From NCBI RefSeq assembly GCF_022049065.2, contig NZ_CP095744.1, positions 806,001-870,000 on the forward strand: DNA of 64,000 nt, given 5' to 3'. Below are positions 8,427-16,413 of this stretch, piece after piece. A program made the position numbers and the translations under genes. The notes below the pieces were generated by a model. It ran no database searches. It was given only the letters and a program-made list of their open reading frames with translations, and was not told where the DNA came from. Numbering within the stretch: the stretch's first letter is position 1; every line of letters starts with the position of its first letter. Source of the stretch: Niallia sp. Man26. GTDB lineage: Bacteria > Bacillota > Bacilli > Bacillales > Cytobacillaceae.

Positions 8427-9644
8427 TTAAACTGTTTTTGCTAAAGGTTTAAGTTTACTTTCACTTCCTGCTCTTTTATGCAAGCTAAGCATCGCAATGA
8501 AGGAAATGCAGTAAAGCAGGGCCAAATATCCCATTGCCGCTGTAACGTTGGCATGCTGTAGTATATAACCTACTAGTATTGGAGATAATCCCCCTAAAGC
8601 TCTTCCGAAATTAAAAATTGTGTTTGTTGCTGTACTGCGTATTTCTACTGGATAATACTTGCTGATTAATGCGCCGTACCCTGCAAACATTCCATTCGAG
8701 AAGAAGCCTACAATCGCGCCGCCTACTAATAGACCGATACTGCCTGATGCAAAGGAGTAAAGAAATACCGCAATTGCCGAAGCGAATAAGAAGATTCCGT
8801 ATGAGAGCTTCATGCCAAGACGATCAATAAATTGTCCAAATGTCAGCATCCCAGCAATCATTCCAGCTGCTGTGCTGATTGTCCAAAGGGCAGAGCTTGA
8901 AACAGAAAGTCCTTGAGATTGCTGCAGCATGGATGGCAGCCATATCATCAGACCGTTATATCCGGCAATTTGCACAGTTGCCATCACAGCTAATGCAATG
9001 GTTGTTGCAGTAATTCTAGGGCTAGCAAATAATTGCTTTAGTTTCCCTTCCTTTTTCACAGCTTGCTTTTTCTGTTGTGAAGCCAGCCATTCTGGTGATT
9101 CATCCAGCTTTTTGCGAACAATAAAGGCAAAGATTACTGGTGCCAAACCAACGAAGAACAACCCTCTCCATCCCCATGCAGGAAGAATCATCGCACTAAG
9201 CAAGGCTGCTAAAATAACACCGTACTGGGCACCTACACTTACATAAGAAGAAGCACGCCCTTGTTTATTCTTTGGCCAAGCTTCCGCCACAAGTGCCATG
9301 CCAATACCATATTCTCCGCCTGCACCAAGACCTGCAATAAACCTAAAGATATATACTTGTTCAATATTCTGCGCCAGACCTGTTAATGCTGTCCCGATTG
9401 CAAATAGAAGAATAGTGTACGTAAAGACCCTGACTCTCCCGAATTTATCAGCCAATATGCCGAAGATAACTCCTCCAGCAAGCATACCTATGTTAGTAAT
9501 TGAGGAAATTAGTCCGCCTGCAGCCATATCAATATGAAAATCTGCGATAATCATTGACATTGCAAAGGAAATAAACATAATATCCATGCCCTCTAATGTC
9601 AATCCGGCTACTGATGCGACTACTGTTTTTTTGCGATAATCCAA
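8427..9644 (-). CDS. MFS transporter (AAHS-like) under PyrR-type leader control
   Basis: 405 residues, 12 predicted helices. The helix 2-3 loop reads GILADKFGR and the helix 4-5 region RFIAGLGAGGEYG, as in aromatic-acid/proton symporter and sugar-acid porters. The start is TTG 9644, ten bases after AAAGGAG; the GTG at 9671 has no ribosome site and lies inside the leader structure. The leader contains two PyrR-type loops and a terminator, so the gene should be expressed when pyrimidines are scarce. That suggests orotate, dihydroorotate, a base or a nucleoside as cargo, although the protein does not resemble the known uracil permease PyrP. The substrate is therefore an inference from regulation alone. 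Confidence 0.85.
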   Translation of the reverse strand: MDYRKKTVVASVAGLTLEGMDIMFISFAMSMIIADFHIDMAAGGLISSITNIGMLAGGVIFGILADKFGRVRVFTYTILLFAIGTALTGLAQNIEQVYIFRFIAGLGAGGEYGIGMALVAEAWPKNKQGRASSYVSVGAQYGVILAALLSAMILPAWGWRGLFFVGLAPVIFAFIVRKKLDESPEWLASQQKKQAVKKEGKLKQLFASPRITATTIALAVMATVQIAGYNGLMIWLPSMLQQSQGLSVSSSALWTISTAAGMIAGMLTFGQFIDRLGMKLSYGIFLFASAIAVFLYSFASGSIGLLVGGAIVGFFSNGMFAGYGALISKYYPVEIRSTATNTIFNFGRALGGLSPILVGYILQHANVTAAMGYLALLYCISFIAMLSLHKRAGSESKLKPLAKTV

Positions 9645-9656
9645 TTTTGTCGTTCT

Positions 9657-9686
9657 CCTTTCAAGCCTCACAGGACTTAATTAAAG
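9657..9686 (-). promoter_or_regulatory. Second PyrR-type binding loop, overlapping the ribosome binding site
   Basis: Minus strand: CTTT, then AAG, the loop TCCTGTGAGG, CTT, and GAAAGG closing the lower stem. This matches the PyrR recognition hairpin (lower stem, internal bulge, short upper stem, UCCNGNGAGG loop). The 3' arm contains the AAAGGAG ribosome site of the MFS gene, so bound PyrR would hide it. Confidence 0.7.
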
Positions 9687-9694
9687 TATAGTTA

Positions 9695-9730
9695 TAAAAA
9701 ATACCCTTTCATCCAAAGGACAAAAGGGTA
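9695..9730 (-). terminator. Attenuator terminator in the MFS leader
   Basis: Minus strand TACCCTTTT and AAAGGGTA form the stem, followed by a six-T run. It lies between the two PyrR-type loops, 50 bases ahead of the MFS start. The 5' arm CCCTTTTG can pair instead with CAAAAAGG from the first loop, giving the antiterminator. Confidence 0.75.
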
Positions 9731-9772
9731 GTCATAGACATCATGAAAGAATATGTATGAGTTCACTTTTCG

Positions 9773-9804
9773 CCTTTTTGGACTCTCTGGACCAGATTAA
9801 AGGG
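9773..9804 (-). promoter_or_regulatory. First PyrR-type binding loop (anti-antiterminator)
   Basis: Minus strand: CCCTTT, bulge AATC, TGG, loop TCCAGAGAGT, CCA, AAAAGG. The loop TCCAGAGAG is the hallmark of the B. subtilis pyr attenuators. When PyrR with UMP stabilises this hairpin, the antiterminator cannot form and the terminator at 9695-9730 stops transcription. Confidence 0.8.
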
Positions 9805-9819
9805 ATTTAATTTCAACTA

Positions 9820-9848
9820 ATAGTATCATGCTCTAAAAATCTTGACAA
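9820..9848 (-). promoter_or_regulatory. Sigma-A promoter of the MFS leader
   Basis: Minus strand TTGTCA (9848-9843) and TACTAT (9825-9820) with a 17-base spacer. The start point would fall just ahead of the first PyrR-type loop. Confidence 0.65.
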
Positions 9849-9867
9849 TCATTTTTTATGATTTCTA

Positions 9868-10458
9868 TTATTTAAAGACAGTTACTCCCACATATATACC
9901 TGCTAAAAATATCGTTGTGATGAATATAAAATGCAGTAAAATCCAAGCCCATGCACCATATCGCAAGGACTCAGCATTCAATGGTTTTCTTTTTTCTGGT
10001 GGTACGATCTTTCCGCCTAATAACTCAAATAACAAATAATTTATCCACCAAAGCGTATAACTGTCCCACAAATCCCATTCCGCTTCAAATTTAAAGATAA
10101 CAGAGTTTTTTAAGATAACTTCCCCAACTAATCCTAAGTGGATAATTCCCCAATAAAAAGGTATTTTCCAAATCCATAGTTTTGGACTATACCTTATTGC
10201 AAATAAAGCAATCAATGGAAAAAGTGTGGAAACGAGCAGCACTGGAGTTATCGAATAATCTTCAAGCAAATAGTTAAAAAAAGTATAAAATCCTATATAC
10301 GTTAAAGAAAAGCATAACAAGTTCCCTGTAACTGCACTAATTAAATAAATAAGACCGTATCGCTTCCAGTCAAATCGGATAATTGCCAAACACCCTGCAG
10401 CGGATAATAAAATAACAGCTAACAATATATATTTCTGGAAATTCATTATGAACACCAT
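9868..10458 (-). CDS. CBO0543-family integral membrane protein
   Basis: About 196 residues with five or six hydrophobic helices. The conserved WDLWDSYTLWWINYLLFE block followed by GGKIVPPEKR is typical of the CBO0543 family, found in sporulating Firmicutes and of unknown function. ATG 10458, ATG 10446 and GTG 10461 are all possible starts, and none has a convincing ribosome site. Monocistronic, transcribed leftward, with the PyrR-controlled gene beyond it. Confidence 0.7.
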   Translation of the reverse strand: MVFIMNFQKYILLAVILLSAAGCLAIIRFDWKRYGLIYLISAVTGNLLCFSLTYIGFYTFFNYLLEDYSITPVLLVSTLFPLIALFAIRYSPKLWIWKIPFYWGIIHLGLVGEVILKNSVIFKFEAEWDLWDSYTLWWINYLLFELLGGKIVPPEKRKPLNAESLRYGAWAWILLHFIFITTIFLAGIYVGVTVFK

Positions 10459-10622
10459 CACATTCTGACCAAGACTCTTTATATTTATATAGTGTTATTA
10501 TTTCCGTTTTACTAAGATTTCATAAAGCGATAATGGAATTTTTCCAAATAATGAAATTTAATTCCACAGCCTTCAACTGAAGGTAGTTTATGTATAATAT
10601 AAAAAGAATGCTGATAAAAGAA

Positions 10623-10641
10623 GACTGCAATCGCTGCAGTC
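10623..10641 (+). repeat. Perfect hairpin just upstream of a ribosome binding site
   Basis: GACTGCA and TGCAGTC, loop of five, end six bases before AGGAGG of the next gene. It could stabilise the mRNA 5' end. It has no T run, so it is not a terminator. Confidence 0.5.
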
Positions 10642-10658
10642 TAATAGGAGGAAGTTCC

Positions 10659-10865
10659 ATGATAAAAAAATATGGGGAACATACAATAAAACAAAGGGAA
10701 AATACAGTTGAAATATATACAGACCCACGAATGGTACTGAGAGTTAAAAAGGCTAATAAAGATTCAAGGCAAATTACCATTGAACTTCATAGCAGTCTTA
10801 ATGGACGATTAAGTTATGACTTACCGCCAGCATTACTAAAAAAAGTACTTTCTGAAATAGAATAA
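10659..10865 (+). CDS. Small conserved-looking protein of unknown function
   Basis: 68 residues, charged and soluble, starting at ATG 10659 behind TAGGAGGAAG. The open frame continues upstream to 10590 but has no ribosome site, and a frame on the opposite strand overlaps with no start signals. No family is recognised. A TATAAT about 60 bases upstream suggests it has its own promoter. Confidence 0.65.
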   Translation: MIKKYGEHTIKQRENTVEIYTDPRMVLRVKKANKDSRQITIELHSSLNGRLSYDLPPALLKKVLSEIE

Positions 10866-11050
10866 AATAGACTGCACTTAATCTTGATAATTGTCTTCAG
10901 CCTATTAGGCAGTAGATATCTCCTGTCCTGTTACAACAAGATGATTAGTTTTTTGATGCAGTGGTTAATGCGCCGAGCCGCTTTTTCTCTGTTCACGCAC
11001 AGTCTCCCCCCTACCGCTCCAACCAATCTCATAACTTTAGCGACAAGCTG

Positions 11051-11079
11051 AAGGCAGCAAAATATGCTGCCTTTTCCAC
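11051..11079. terminator. Terminator after the yoaT-like gene
   Basis: AAGGCAGCA and TGCTGCCTT form the stem, with T-rich flanks on both sides. The remaining 10866-11050 interval shows no gene that I can support. Confidence 0.65.
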
Positions 11080-11081
11080 TT

Positions 11082-11879
11082 TTATTCTGTACTCTTCCCT
11101 TTAACCTGCTTGAGTGTTGCAACAATTAAAAAGCTTACTATCACTAATAACAGCCATGAGCTTACCTTGCCAAGATGAACAAGGCTCCATGCTTCTCTTT
11201 GATTTGGATATTGCCAAGCTCCAAAGAAAGTGGCAATATTTTCGGCTATCCATATAAAAAAACCAATCAGTACAAAGGACAGTGATAGTGGCATGCGGTA
11301 ACGAATTCCATCCACCACGTAGACTACCCATGATTTCCAAAAAACAATTAAAACTAATCCAGATAACCACCAACGCAGATCGATCCAATAATGATGGGTG
11401 AAAAAATTTAAGTAAATCGCAAATGCGAGTGGAACCACTGCCCAAAATGGCGGCCATTTAATAAGCTCCACCTTAAGCCTTCTCCAGGCCTGACACAGAA
11501 AACTCGCTACACTTGCATACATAAAGCCGCTGTATAACGGAACTCCAAAAATCTTAGAATATCCTTCTTCAGGATAAGACCACGAGCCCATATGCACCTT
11601 AAACAGTTCAAGGGCAAGACCGATAATATGGAATAAGGTTATAACCTTTAGCTCATCCTTTGTTTCCATTCCAGACCGTACCATCATCCACTGCATAAAC
11701 AGGCAGATTAACAGCAGCCAGTCATACCTTGGCAGAAAGGGAAGCGGAAAATATTGTGTAACTGCCAAGGAGGCAAAGATAACGACTGGAAACAAGCATG
11801 ACAGAGCCTGCTCCCAACAAAAAAGTAGCAATTGCTTCAACGCTGATCTTTGTCTCCATTTTTCAATTGTTACATTCAT
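11082..11879 (-). CDS. yoaT: DUF817 integral membrane protein, YoaT-like
   Basis: 265 residues, starting at ATG behind GCAGGAGG. Seven or eight hydrophobic helices; the family blocks FKVHMGSWSYPE, PLYSGFMYASVASF and a C-terminal FGAWQYPNQ are clear. DUF817 proteins have no established function. It is the third gene after a DUF2975 protein and a small Xre regulator, the same order I recall for yoaS-yozG-yoaT in B. subtilis. Confidence 0.8.
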   Translation of the reverse strand: MNVTIEKWRQRSALKQLLLFCWEQALSCLFPVVIFASLAVTQYFPLPFLPRYDWLLLICLFMQWMMVRSGMETKDELKVITLFHIIGLALELFKVHMGSWSYPEEGYSKIFGVPLYSGFMYASVASFLCQAWRRLKVELIKWPPFWAVVPLAFAIYLNFFTHHYWIDLRWWLSGLVLIVFWKSWVVYVVDGIRYRMPLSLSFVLIGFFIWIAENIATFFGAWQYPNQREAWSLVHLGKVSSWLLLVIVSFLIVATLKQVKGKSTE

Positions 11880-11906
11880 GAGCAGCCTCCTGCTAAAAAT
11901 TATTAT

Positions 11907-12125
11907 CTACTCTGTATCTTCATCACTTTTGTATTCTAAAATGTCTCCAGGCTGACAATCTAATGCCTTACAAATCCCCTCTAACGTTGACAATCGAATC
12001 GCTTTCGCTTTTCCATTTTTCAATATAGACAGGTTAGCCATCGTTATTCCAACCTTCTCTGAAAGTTCGGTAACACTCATTTTCCTTTTTGCTAGCATTA
12101 CATCAATATTTATAATAATCGCCAT
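11907..12125 (-). CDS. yozG: Small Xre-family regulator, YozG-like
   Basis: 72 residues consisting of little more than one Cro/CI helix-turn-helix (MSVTELSEKVGITMANLSILKNG region) and the CKALDCQPGDILEY tail typical of the YozG/YdzJ group. ATG 12125 is preceded by GAGGTGA. It starts ten bases after the DUF2975 gene. Regulators of this type almost always accompany DUF2975 membrane proteins and probably control their own operon. Confidence 0.85.
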   Translation of the reverse strand: MAIIINIDVMLAKRKMSVTELSEKVGITMANLSILKNGKAKAIRLSTLEGICKALDCQPGDILEYKSDEDTE

Positions 12126-12135
12126 TTTTTTCACC

Positions 12136-12618
12136 TCAGACCGTTAGATCATTTTCTGATTTTATCTCGATAGCTTCTTGAAGAAGCCTTTGCAGAACAG
12201 CGGCGAAGACCGCAATGATCAAAGAGGCAAATATAATAACTAAGCCAATAATTATTATTCCTGGTGCGTCGTCAGCATCTGCAACGAAATAAAAGAGCGG
12301 CAATCCTAGTACAAATAAGCCACTTATTGTAATGGCACAAAATTTAATTACCTTTAAGGATTTCACTGATATTTTTGAGAAGGCTTTGTTATTATCAATA
12401 TAAGTTAATAATTTAAATGCCTCGTATAGAGCGATATAAAAAGGAATTGCCGAAACATAAAAAAAGGCGATAACAAGAAATTTTATAAAGGAAATATCCG
12501 GCAGCAGCTCTTCAGCAAATCTCCCGATAGCTGGAACCGCAAAGATACATAAAGCAAGAATTGGAAGTCCAATAAAAATTACAGCTATTTTTAAAAACAG
12601 CGTTGACACTTTGTTCAC
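12136..12618 (-). CDS. yoaS: DUF2975 membrane protein, YoaS-like
   Basis: 160 residues, four helices, with the family pattern of an AxxL.YIDNNKAFS segment between helices 2 and 3. GTG 12618 lies nine bases after GAGG; GTG 12633 is upstream of the ribosome site and unlikely. It is first in the yoaS-yozG-yoaT-like operon. The role is unknown; a membrane partner that modulates the Xre regulator has been proposed for such pairs only by association. Confidence 0.75.
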   Translation of the reverse strand: MNKVSTLFLKIAVIFIGLPILALCIFAVPAIGRFAEELLPDISFIKFLVIAFFYVSAIPFYIALYEAFKLLTYIDNNKAFSKISVKSLKVIKFCAITISGLFVLGLPLFYFVADADDAPGIIIIGLVIIFASLIIAVFAAVLQRLLQEAIEIKSENDLTV

Positions 12619-12738
12619 CAAAAAACACCTCACTAATTAATGTGTTTTTAATTTACCACAATATTTATCGTTTTACAATAAAATAATATTGTTTTTTATT
12701 TTATTATTATTGATAAACAACCATTTCATTTCAATAAA

Positions 12739-12770
12739 AAGAGCATTCCTCTTAAATAAGGAATGCTCTG
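12739..12770 (-). terminator. Terminator of ppk
   Basis: AGAGCATTCCT and AGGAATGCTCT, an 11-base stem, with TTTTTATTG following on the minus strand. Confidence 0.85.
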
Positions 12771-12774
12771 TAGA

Positions 12775-15000
12775 TTATCTCTTTAGTAATGGAACAATTT
12801 CTTTAAGACGAAAAAAATAGGAGTCTGTTAAACTTGAAAACTTTGTGCGATTCTTCATAGTTTCCAAGTTTGCTGTTTTAATTTTGGTCCTATATTGAAT
12901 GGCTTCTTCACAAAAGATCCTCTGGCTGTTTATATGCCTTTCTCCATTGGTTCTTGGCACATATTTATACTTGCCATTGCGATCTTGCTCGCGAGCCTTG
13001 CAATTGTCTTGAAGCATAAGAAGCAGGCATTCATGGATTCTCTCTTTTAAATGATTCTCTAAAATTGGGAATAGTATCTCTACTCGGTTTTCCATATTGC
13101 GCGTCATCCAATCAGCTGATGACAAATATACCTTTTCATTCCCATTTTGATGGAAATAAAAAATTCTCGTATGTTCGAGAAATTCTCCTACGATACTTCG
13201 AACCTTAATATTTTCACTGACTCCTTCAATACCGGGACGCAGGCAGCATACTCCTCTTATGATGAGGTCAATTTTTACACCAGCAATCGATGCTTCATAC
13301 AATTTCTTAATAATTATTTTATCTGTTAAAGAGTTCATTTTTGCAATAATTCTGCCATTTTGATATTCATTATGATAGGCAATTTCTCTGTCAATCAGCT
13401 CAATGAACGTATCCCGAATACCATAAGGTGAAACAGATAAATGATGATAAGATGGCTTTTCCATATATCCGCTTAAATAATTAAAGAAATTGATGGCATC
13501 AATGCCTATTTTATCATTGCTTGTCAGAAGCCCCATATCAGTATAGATTCTGGCTGTGGCATCATTATAATTTCCTGTTCCCAAATGAACATAACGTTGA
13601 ATTTTACCTTTTTCCCTGCGGATAACAAGAGTTATCTTGCTGTGGGTTTTTAAATGCGTCATTCCATATATAACATGACAGCCGGCTTGTTCTAATTCCT
13701 TAGCCCACTGAACATTGTTTTCCTCATCAAAACGGGCCTTGAGCTCCACTAGGACAGTTACTTGTTTTCCATTTTCCGCTGCTCGTTTAAGACTATCAAT
13801 AATCGGCGAATCTCCACTGACACGGTATAAGGTTTGCTTTATTGCCAATACATTCTTATCATCTGCTGCCTGTGACATAAACTCCACAACTGGTTCGAAA
13901 GACTCATAAGGATGATGCAGTAAAACATCATGGTCAGCAATCTTTTCAAACATGTCTCCTTCTCCTTCTAAATCAACAGAAGGCTGAGGAATAAAGGTTC
14001 TTGCTGTTAAATGTTCATGAGTGGCTGCGACTTTCTTATAAAATGAAAATAAGAACGTCAAGTCTAAAGGAGCTTGGACAACATAAACATCCTTTGAATG
14101 TATCTCAAGCACTTTTCTAAGATAATCTATAACCCCTTGATTGCTTTGAGACATTTGGTATTCTAGACGGACAGCAGCTCCCCGTTTTCGTTTTTTCAGC
14201 TCTTCTTCAATTTCCAGTAATAAATCTTCTGCTTCGTCCTCATGTATAGTTAAGTCTGCATTTCGGGTAATTCGAAAGGAAGTGACAGATTCCACTTTAT
14301 AGCCTGTAAACAATTTATAAATAAAACGGGAAATCACTTCTTCCAAAAGGACAAACTTTCTTTGCTTTCCTTTTTGCGTTATTTCAACTAAGCGGTCCAT
14401 AACAGCCGGAACTTGCACAATCACTAAGTTGCCGTTCAGCTCCTGTTCCTTCCGCTTTTCCAGCGACTTCTCTTCAATTATTACTGCTAGATTTAGAGAT
14501 TTATTTAACAGCATTGGAAATGGACGATAAGCGTCAATCGCCATTGGCGTCAGAACAGGGTACACTTGTTCATCAAAAAAATCCTCCAGAATATCCAATT
14601 CCTGTGGTGCAGCATGATCAATTGTAATGATGCTCACCTGTTCATTGTCTAAAATTCTTGATAAATCTCGATATACTTCATCTTGTTTTTTTACTAGTAA
14701 ATGGGCTTTTTGAGAAATAGCACATAGCTGTTCTTTTGGGGTAAGTCCCGCCTTATTTTCGGGTTTGTTAAACCCAGCCTTTACTTGATCGATCAGTCCT
14801 GCGACACGCACCATGAAAAACTCATCCAGATTTGAACTAAAAATCGATAAAAATTTATATCTTTCCAATAAAGCATTCTGGTCATCCACAGCTTCTTCCA
14901 GCACTCGGCTGTTAAAATCCAGCCAGCTCAACTCTCGATTATTGTAATAGGAAGGTTTATCTAAATTAGTGGTGCTCCATTGCTCATGATGAGTTTGCAT
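12775..15000 (-). CDS. ppk: Polyphosphate kinase 1
   Basis: 741 residues, the usual full length. It opens with YYNNRELSWLDFNSRVLEEA, the N-terminal domain. The catalytic phospholipase-D-like domains carry THSKITLVIRR and QRYVHLGTGNYND, containing the histidines that are phosphorylated and cooperate in catalysis. The enzyme reversibly transfers the ATP gamma phosphate to polyphosphate. It starts behind AAGGGGATG, and a PhoP box lies 80 bases upstream. The exopolyphosphatase gene is divergent, so synthesis and breakdown share one control region. Confidence 0.97.
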   Translation of the reverse strand: MQTHHEQWSTTNLDKPSYYNNRELSWLDFNSRVLEEAVDDQNALLERYKFLSIFSSNLDEFFMVRVAGLIDQVKAGFNKPENKAGLTPKEQLCAISQKAHLLVKKQDEVYRDLSRILDNEQVSIITIDHAAPQELDILEDFFDEQVYPVLTPMAIDAYRPFPMLLNKSLNLAVIIEEKSLEKRKEQELNGNLVIVQVPAVMDRLVEITQKGKQRKFVLLEEVISRFIYKLFTGYKVESVTSFRITRNADLTIHEDEAEDLLLEIEEELKKRKRGAAVRLEYQMSQSNQGVIDYLRKVLEIHSKDVYVVQAPLDLTFLFSFYKKVAATHEHLTARTFIPQPSVDLEGEGDMFEKIADHDVLLHHPYESFEPVVEFMSQAADDKNVLAIKQTLYRVSGDSPIIDSLKRAAENGKQVTVLVELKARFDEENNVQWAKELEQAGCHVIYGMTHLKTHSKITLVIRREKGKIQRYVHLGTGNYNDATARIYTDMGLLTSNDKIGIDAINFFNYLSGYMEKPSYHHLSVSPYGIRDTFIELIDREIAYHNEYQNGRIIAKMNSLTDKIIIKKLYEASIAGVKIDLIIRGVCCLRPGIEGVSENIKVRSIVGEFLEHTRIFYFHQNGNEKVYLSSADWMTRNMENRVEILFPILENHLKERIHECLLLMLQDNCKAREQDRNGKYKYVPRTNGERHINSQRIFCEEAIQYRTKIKTANLETMKNRTKFSSLTDSYFFRLKEIVPLLKR

Positions 15001-15079
15001 TTTTACATCCCCTTAACAATTATTGCTAATATTCTATAATTAGAATACCACGAATATTCAGATGAATATCAGGTTACTT

Positions 15080-15106
15080 TGTAAAATTTTTGTAAATATT
15101 TGTAGA
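15080..15106 (-). promoter_or_regulatory. PhoP box upstream of ppk
   Basis: On the minus strand, TCTACA, TTTACA and TTTACA occur as direct repeats with start-to-start spacings of 10 and 11 bases, matching the Bacillus PhoP consensus TT(A/T/C)ACA. They lie about 80 bases upstream of ppk, next to an AT-rich -10-like TAGAAT. Looser repeats (TTTACA at 15173 and 15197, with TTATAA at 15208) face ppx. Confidence 0.65.
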
Positions 15107-15252
15107 TATATGCAAGATTTCCAGAATGTAAGATTATTATTGGATTCTTAGGGGTACAATGGATAGGCGTACTTTACAAAAGCTTAATATTTTTTCTTTA
15201 CATTTTCTTATAAGATATACATATTAACAATTACAAAGGGAGGATTCGATAA

Positions 15253-16173
15253 TTGAAAGATAACTCAATTGCCATCATTGATCTCGGCTCAAATTCCATT
15301 CAATTTGCTATCTATCAAATTGAAAACAACTTAGTAAAAACGGAAGAAGCAAAGCGCGTCAAAGTGGCTGCACGTCTCATCAGCTACGTAAATAGTCAAG
15401 GTAACATTACACGAGAAGGAATAGACTTTACCTTGCAAATTTTAAAAGAGTTTAAGAAACATGGCGAGGAAAGTGGAGTGAACCGAATTATTGGTTTTGC
15501 GACAGCTGTCATCCGCAATGCAGCCAACAAAGAGGATGTCTTAGCAGAGATTCAACAGGAAACAGGTATACCTTTTTCGATTCTAAGCGGCTATGAAGAG
15601 GCGTATTTTGGATTTCTTGGCATCATTCAAGCAACAGATTTGCAAGATGGCATTACCATTGATATTGGCGGCGGAAGCACCGAAATTACCCTGTTCCGAA
15701 ACCGCCAAATGGTCGAATACCACAGCTTCCCTTTTGGCGCAGTCAACTTAAACGACCAATTCACAAAAGGTGAAAATGTGACAGCACAGCAAACGGAGCG
15801 GCTTCAATCGTATCTTGTCGAACAGCTTCAAACTCTCCCATGGTTGTCCAAAGCAGGACTTCCTGTTATCGGGATTGGCGGAAGTGCTAAAAATTTATCA
15901 CGCATACATAAAGCTAAATGCAAGAAAAATTCATTAAATATGTCCATACAGGATATTCATCATGTATATGAAGAGTTATCCTCATTAAGTGTAACAGAGC
16001 GTGCCAATATTAAGGGACTATCCAAGAAGAGAAAAGATATAATCATACCAGCAGTGCAGATTATCTCTATCTTAATGGAGATGACACAATCTCCTTATTT
16101 CCTATACTGTACGCAATCTGTACGTGACGGATTTATTTATAACCTGCTTGAAAAAACTAATAATGCCTCTTAG
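15253..16173 (+). CDS. ppx: Exopolyphosphatase, Ppx/GppA family
   Basis: 306 residues, starting with TTG behind AAAGGGAGG. It has the ASKHA-fold phosphate loops AIIDLGSNSIQF and TIDIGGGSTEI and the catalytic glutamate loop SGYEEAYFGFLG. The protein is short for the family because the C-terminal HD-like domain is missing, as in several Bacillus Ppx proteins. It hydrolyses terminal phosphates from polyphosphate and opposes the divergent kinase. Confidence 0.9.
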   Translation: MKDNSIAIIDLGSNSIQFAIYQIENNLVKTEEAKRVKVAARLISYVNSQGNITREGIDFTLQILKEFKKHGEESGVNRIIGFATAVIRNAANKEDVLAEIQQETGIPFSILSGYEEAYFGFLGIIQATDLQDGITIDIGGGSTEITLFRNRQMVEYHSFPFGAVNLNDQFTKGENVTAQQTERLQSYLVEQLQTLPWLSKAGLPVIGIGGSAKNLSRIHKAKCKKNSLNMSIQDIHHVYEELSSLSVTERANIKGLSKKRKDIIIPAVQIISILMEMTQSPYFLYCTQSVRDGFIYNLLEKTNNAS

Positions 16174-16175
16174 AA

Positions 16176-16207
16176 AAAAACCACCGGACACTAGCCCGGT
16201 GGTTTTC
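16176..16207 (+). terminator. Terminator of ppx
   Basis: AAACCACCGG and CCGGTGGTTT form the stem, with a T-containing tail. The following stretch to 16413 contains no gene. Confidence 0.85.
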
Positions 16208-16413
16208 TACTATTGTTTGTTCAATGGAAGGTCGAACAAGACATGCTGAAATTAGGAACTATATTCATTATAAACGGAAAAGACTACTGATTGTTTTAAG
16301 ATTTTGTAAATTTTTGTAAACACTTCTCCATTAACATAGTTTATCAAACTATAAAAATAGCCGATATAAGCAAGAGATTGACCTTAATAACATTTGTATA
16401 CTAGGAGGAAAAA

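Noticed and set aside
10520..10780. 86-codon minus-strand frame
   Set aside because: It overlaps the small gene at 10659, which has AGGAGG and a good start, and itself has no start signals.
16305..16320. TGTAAA direct repeat resembling a PhoP half-site pair upstream of the PepSY gene
   Set aside because: Only two units, with 10-base spacing, and pointing away from the gene. Likely chance in AT-rich DNA, though it resembles the ppk box.
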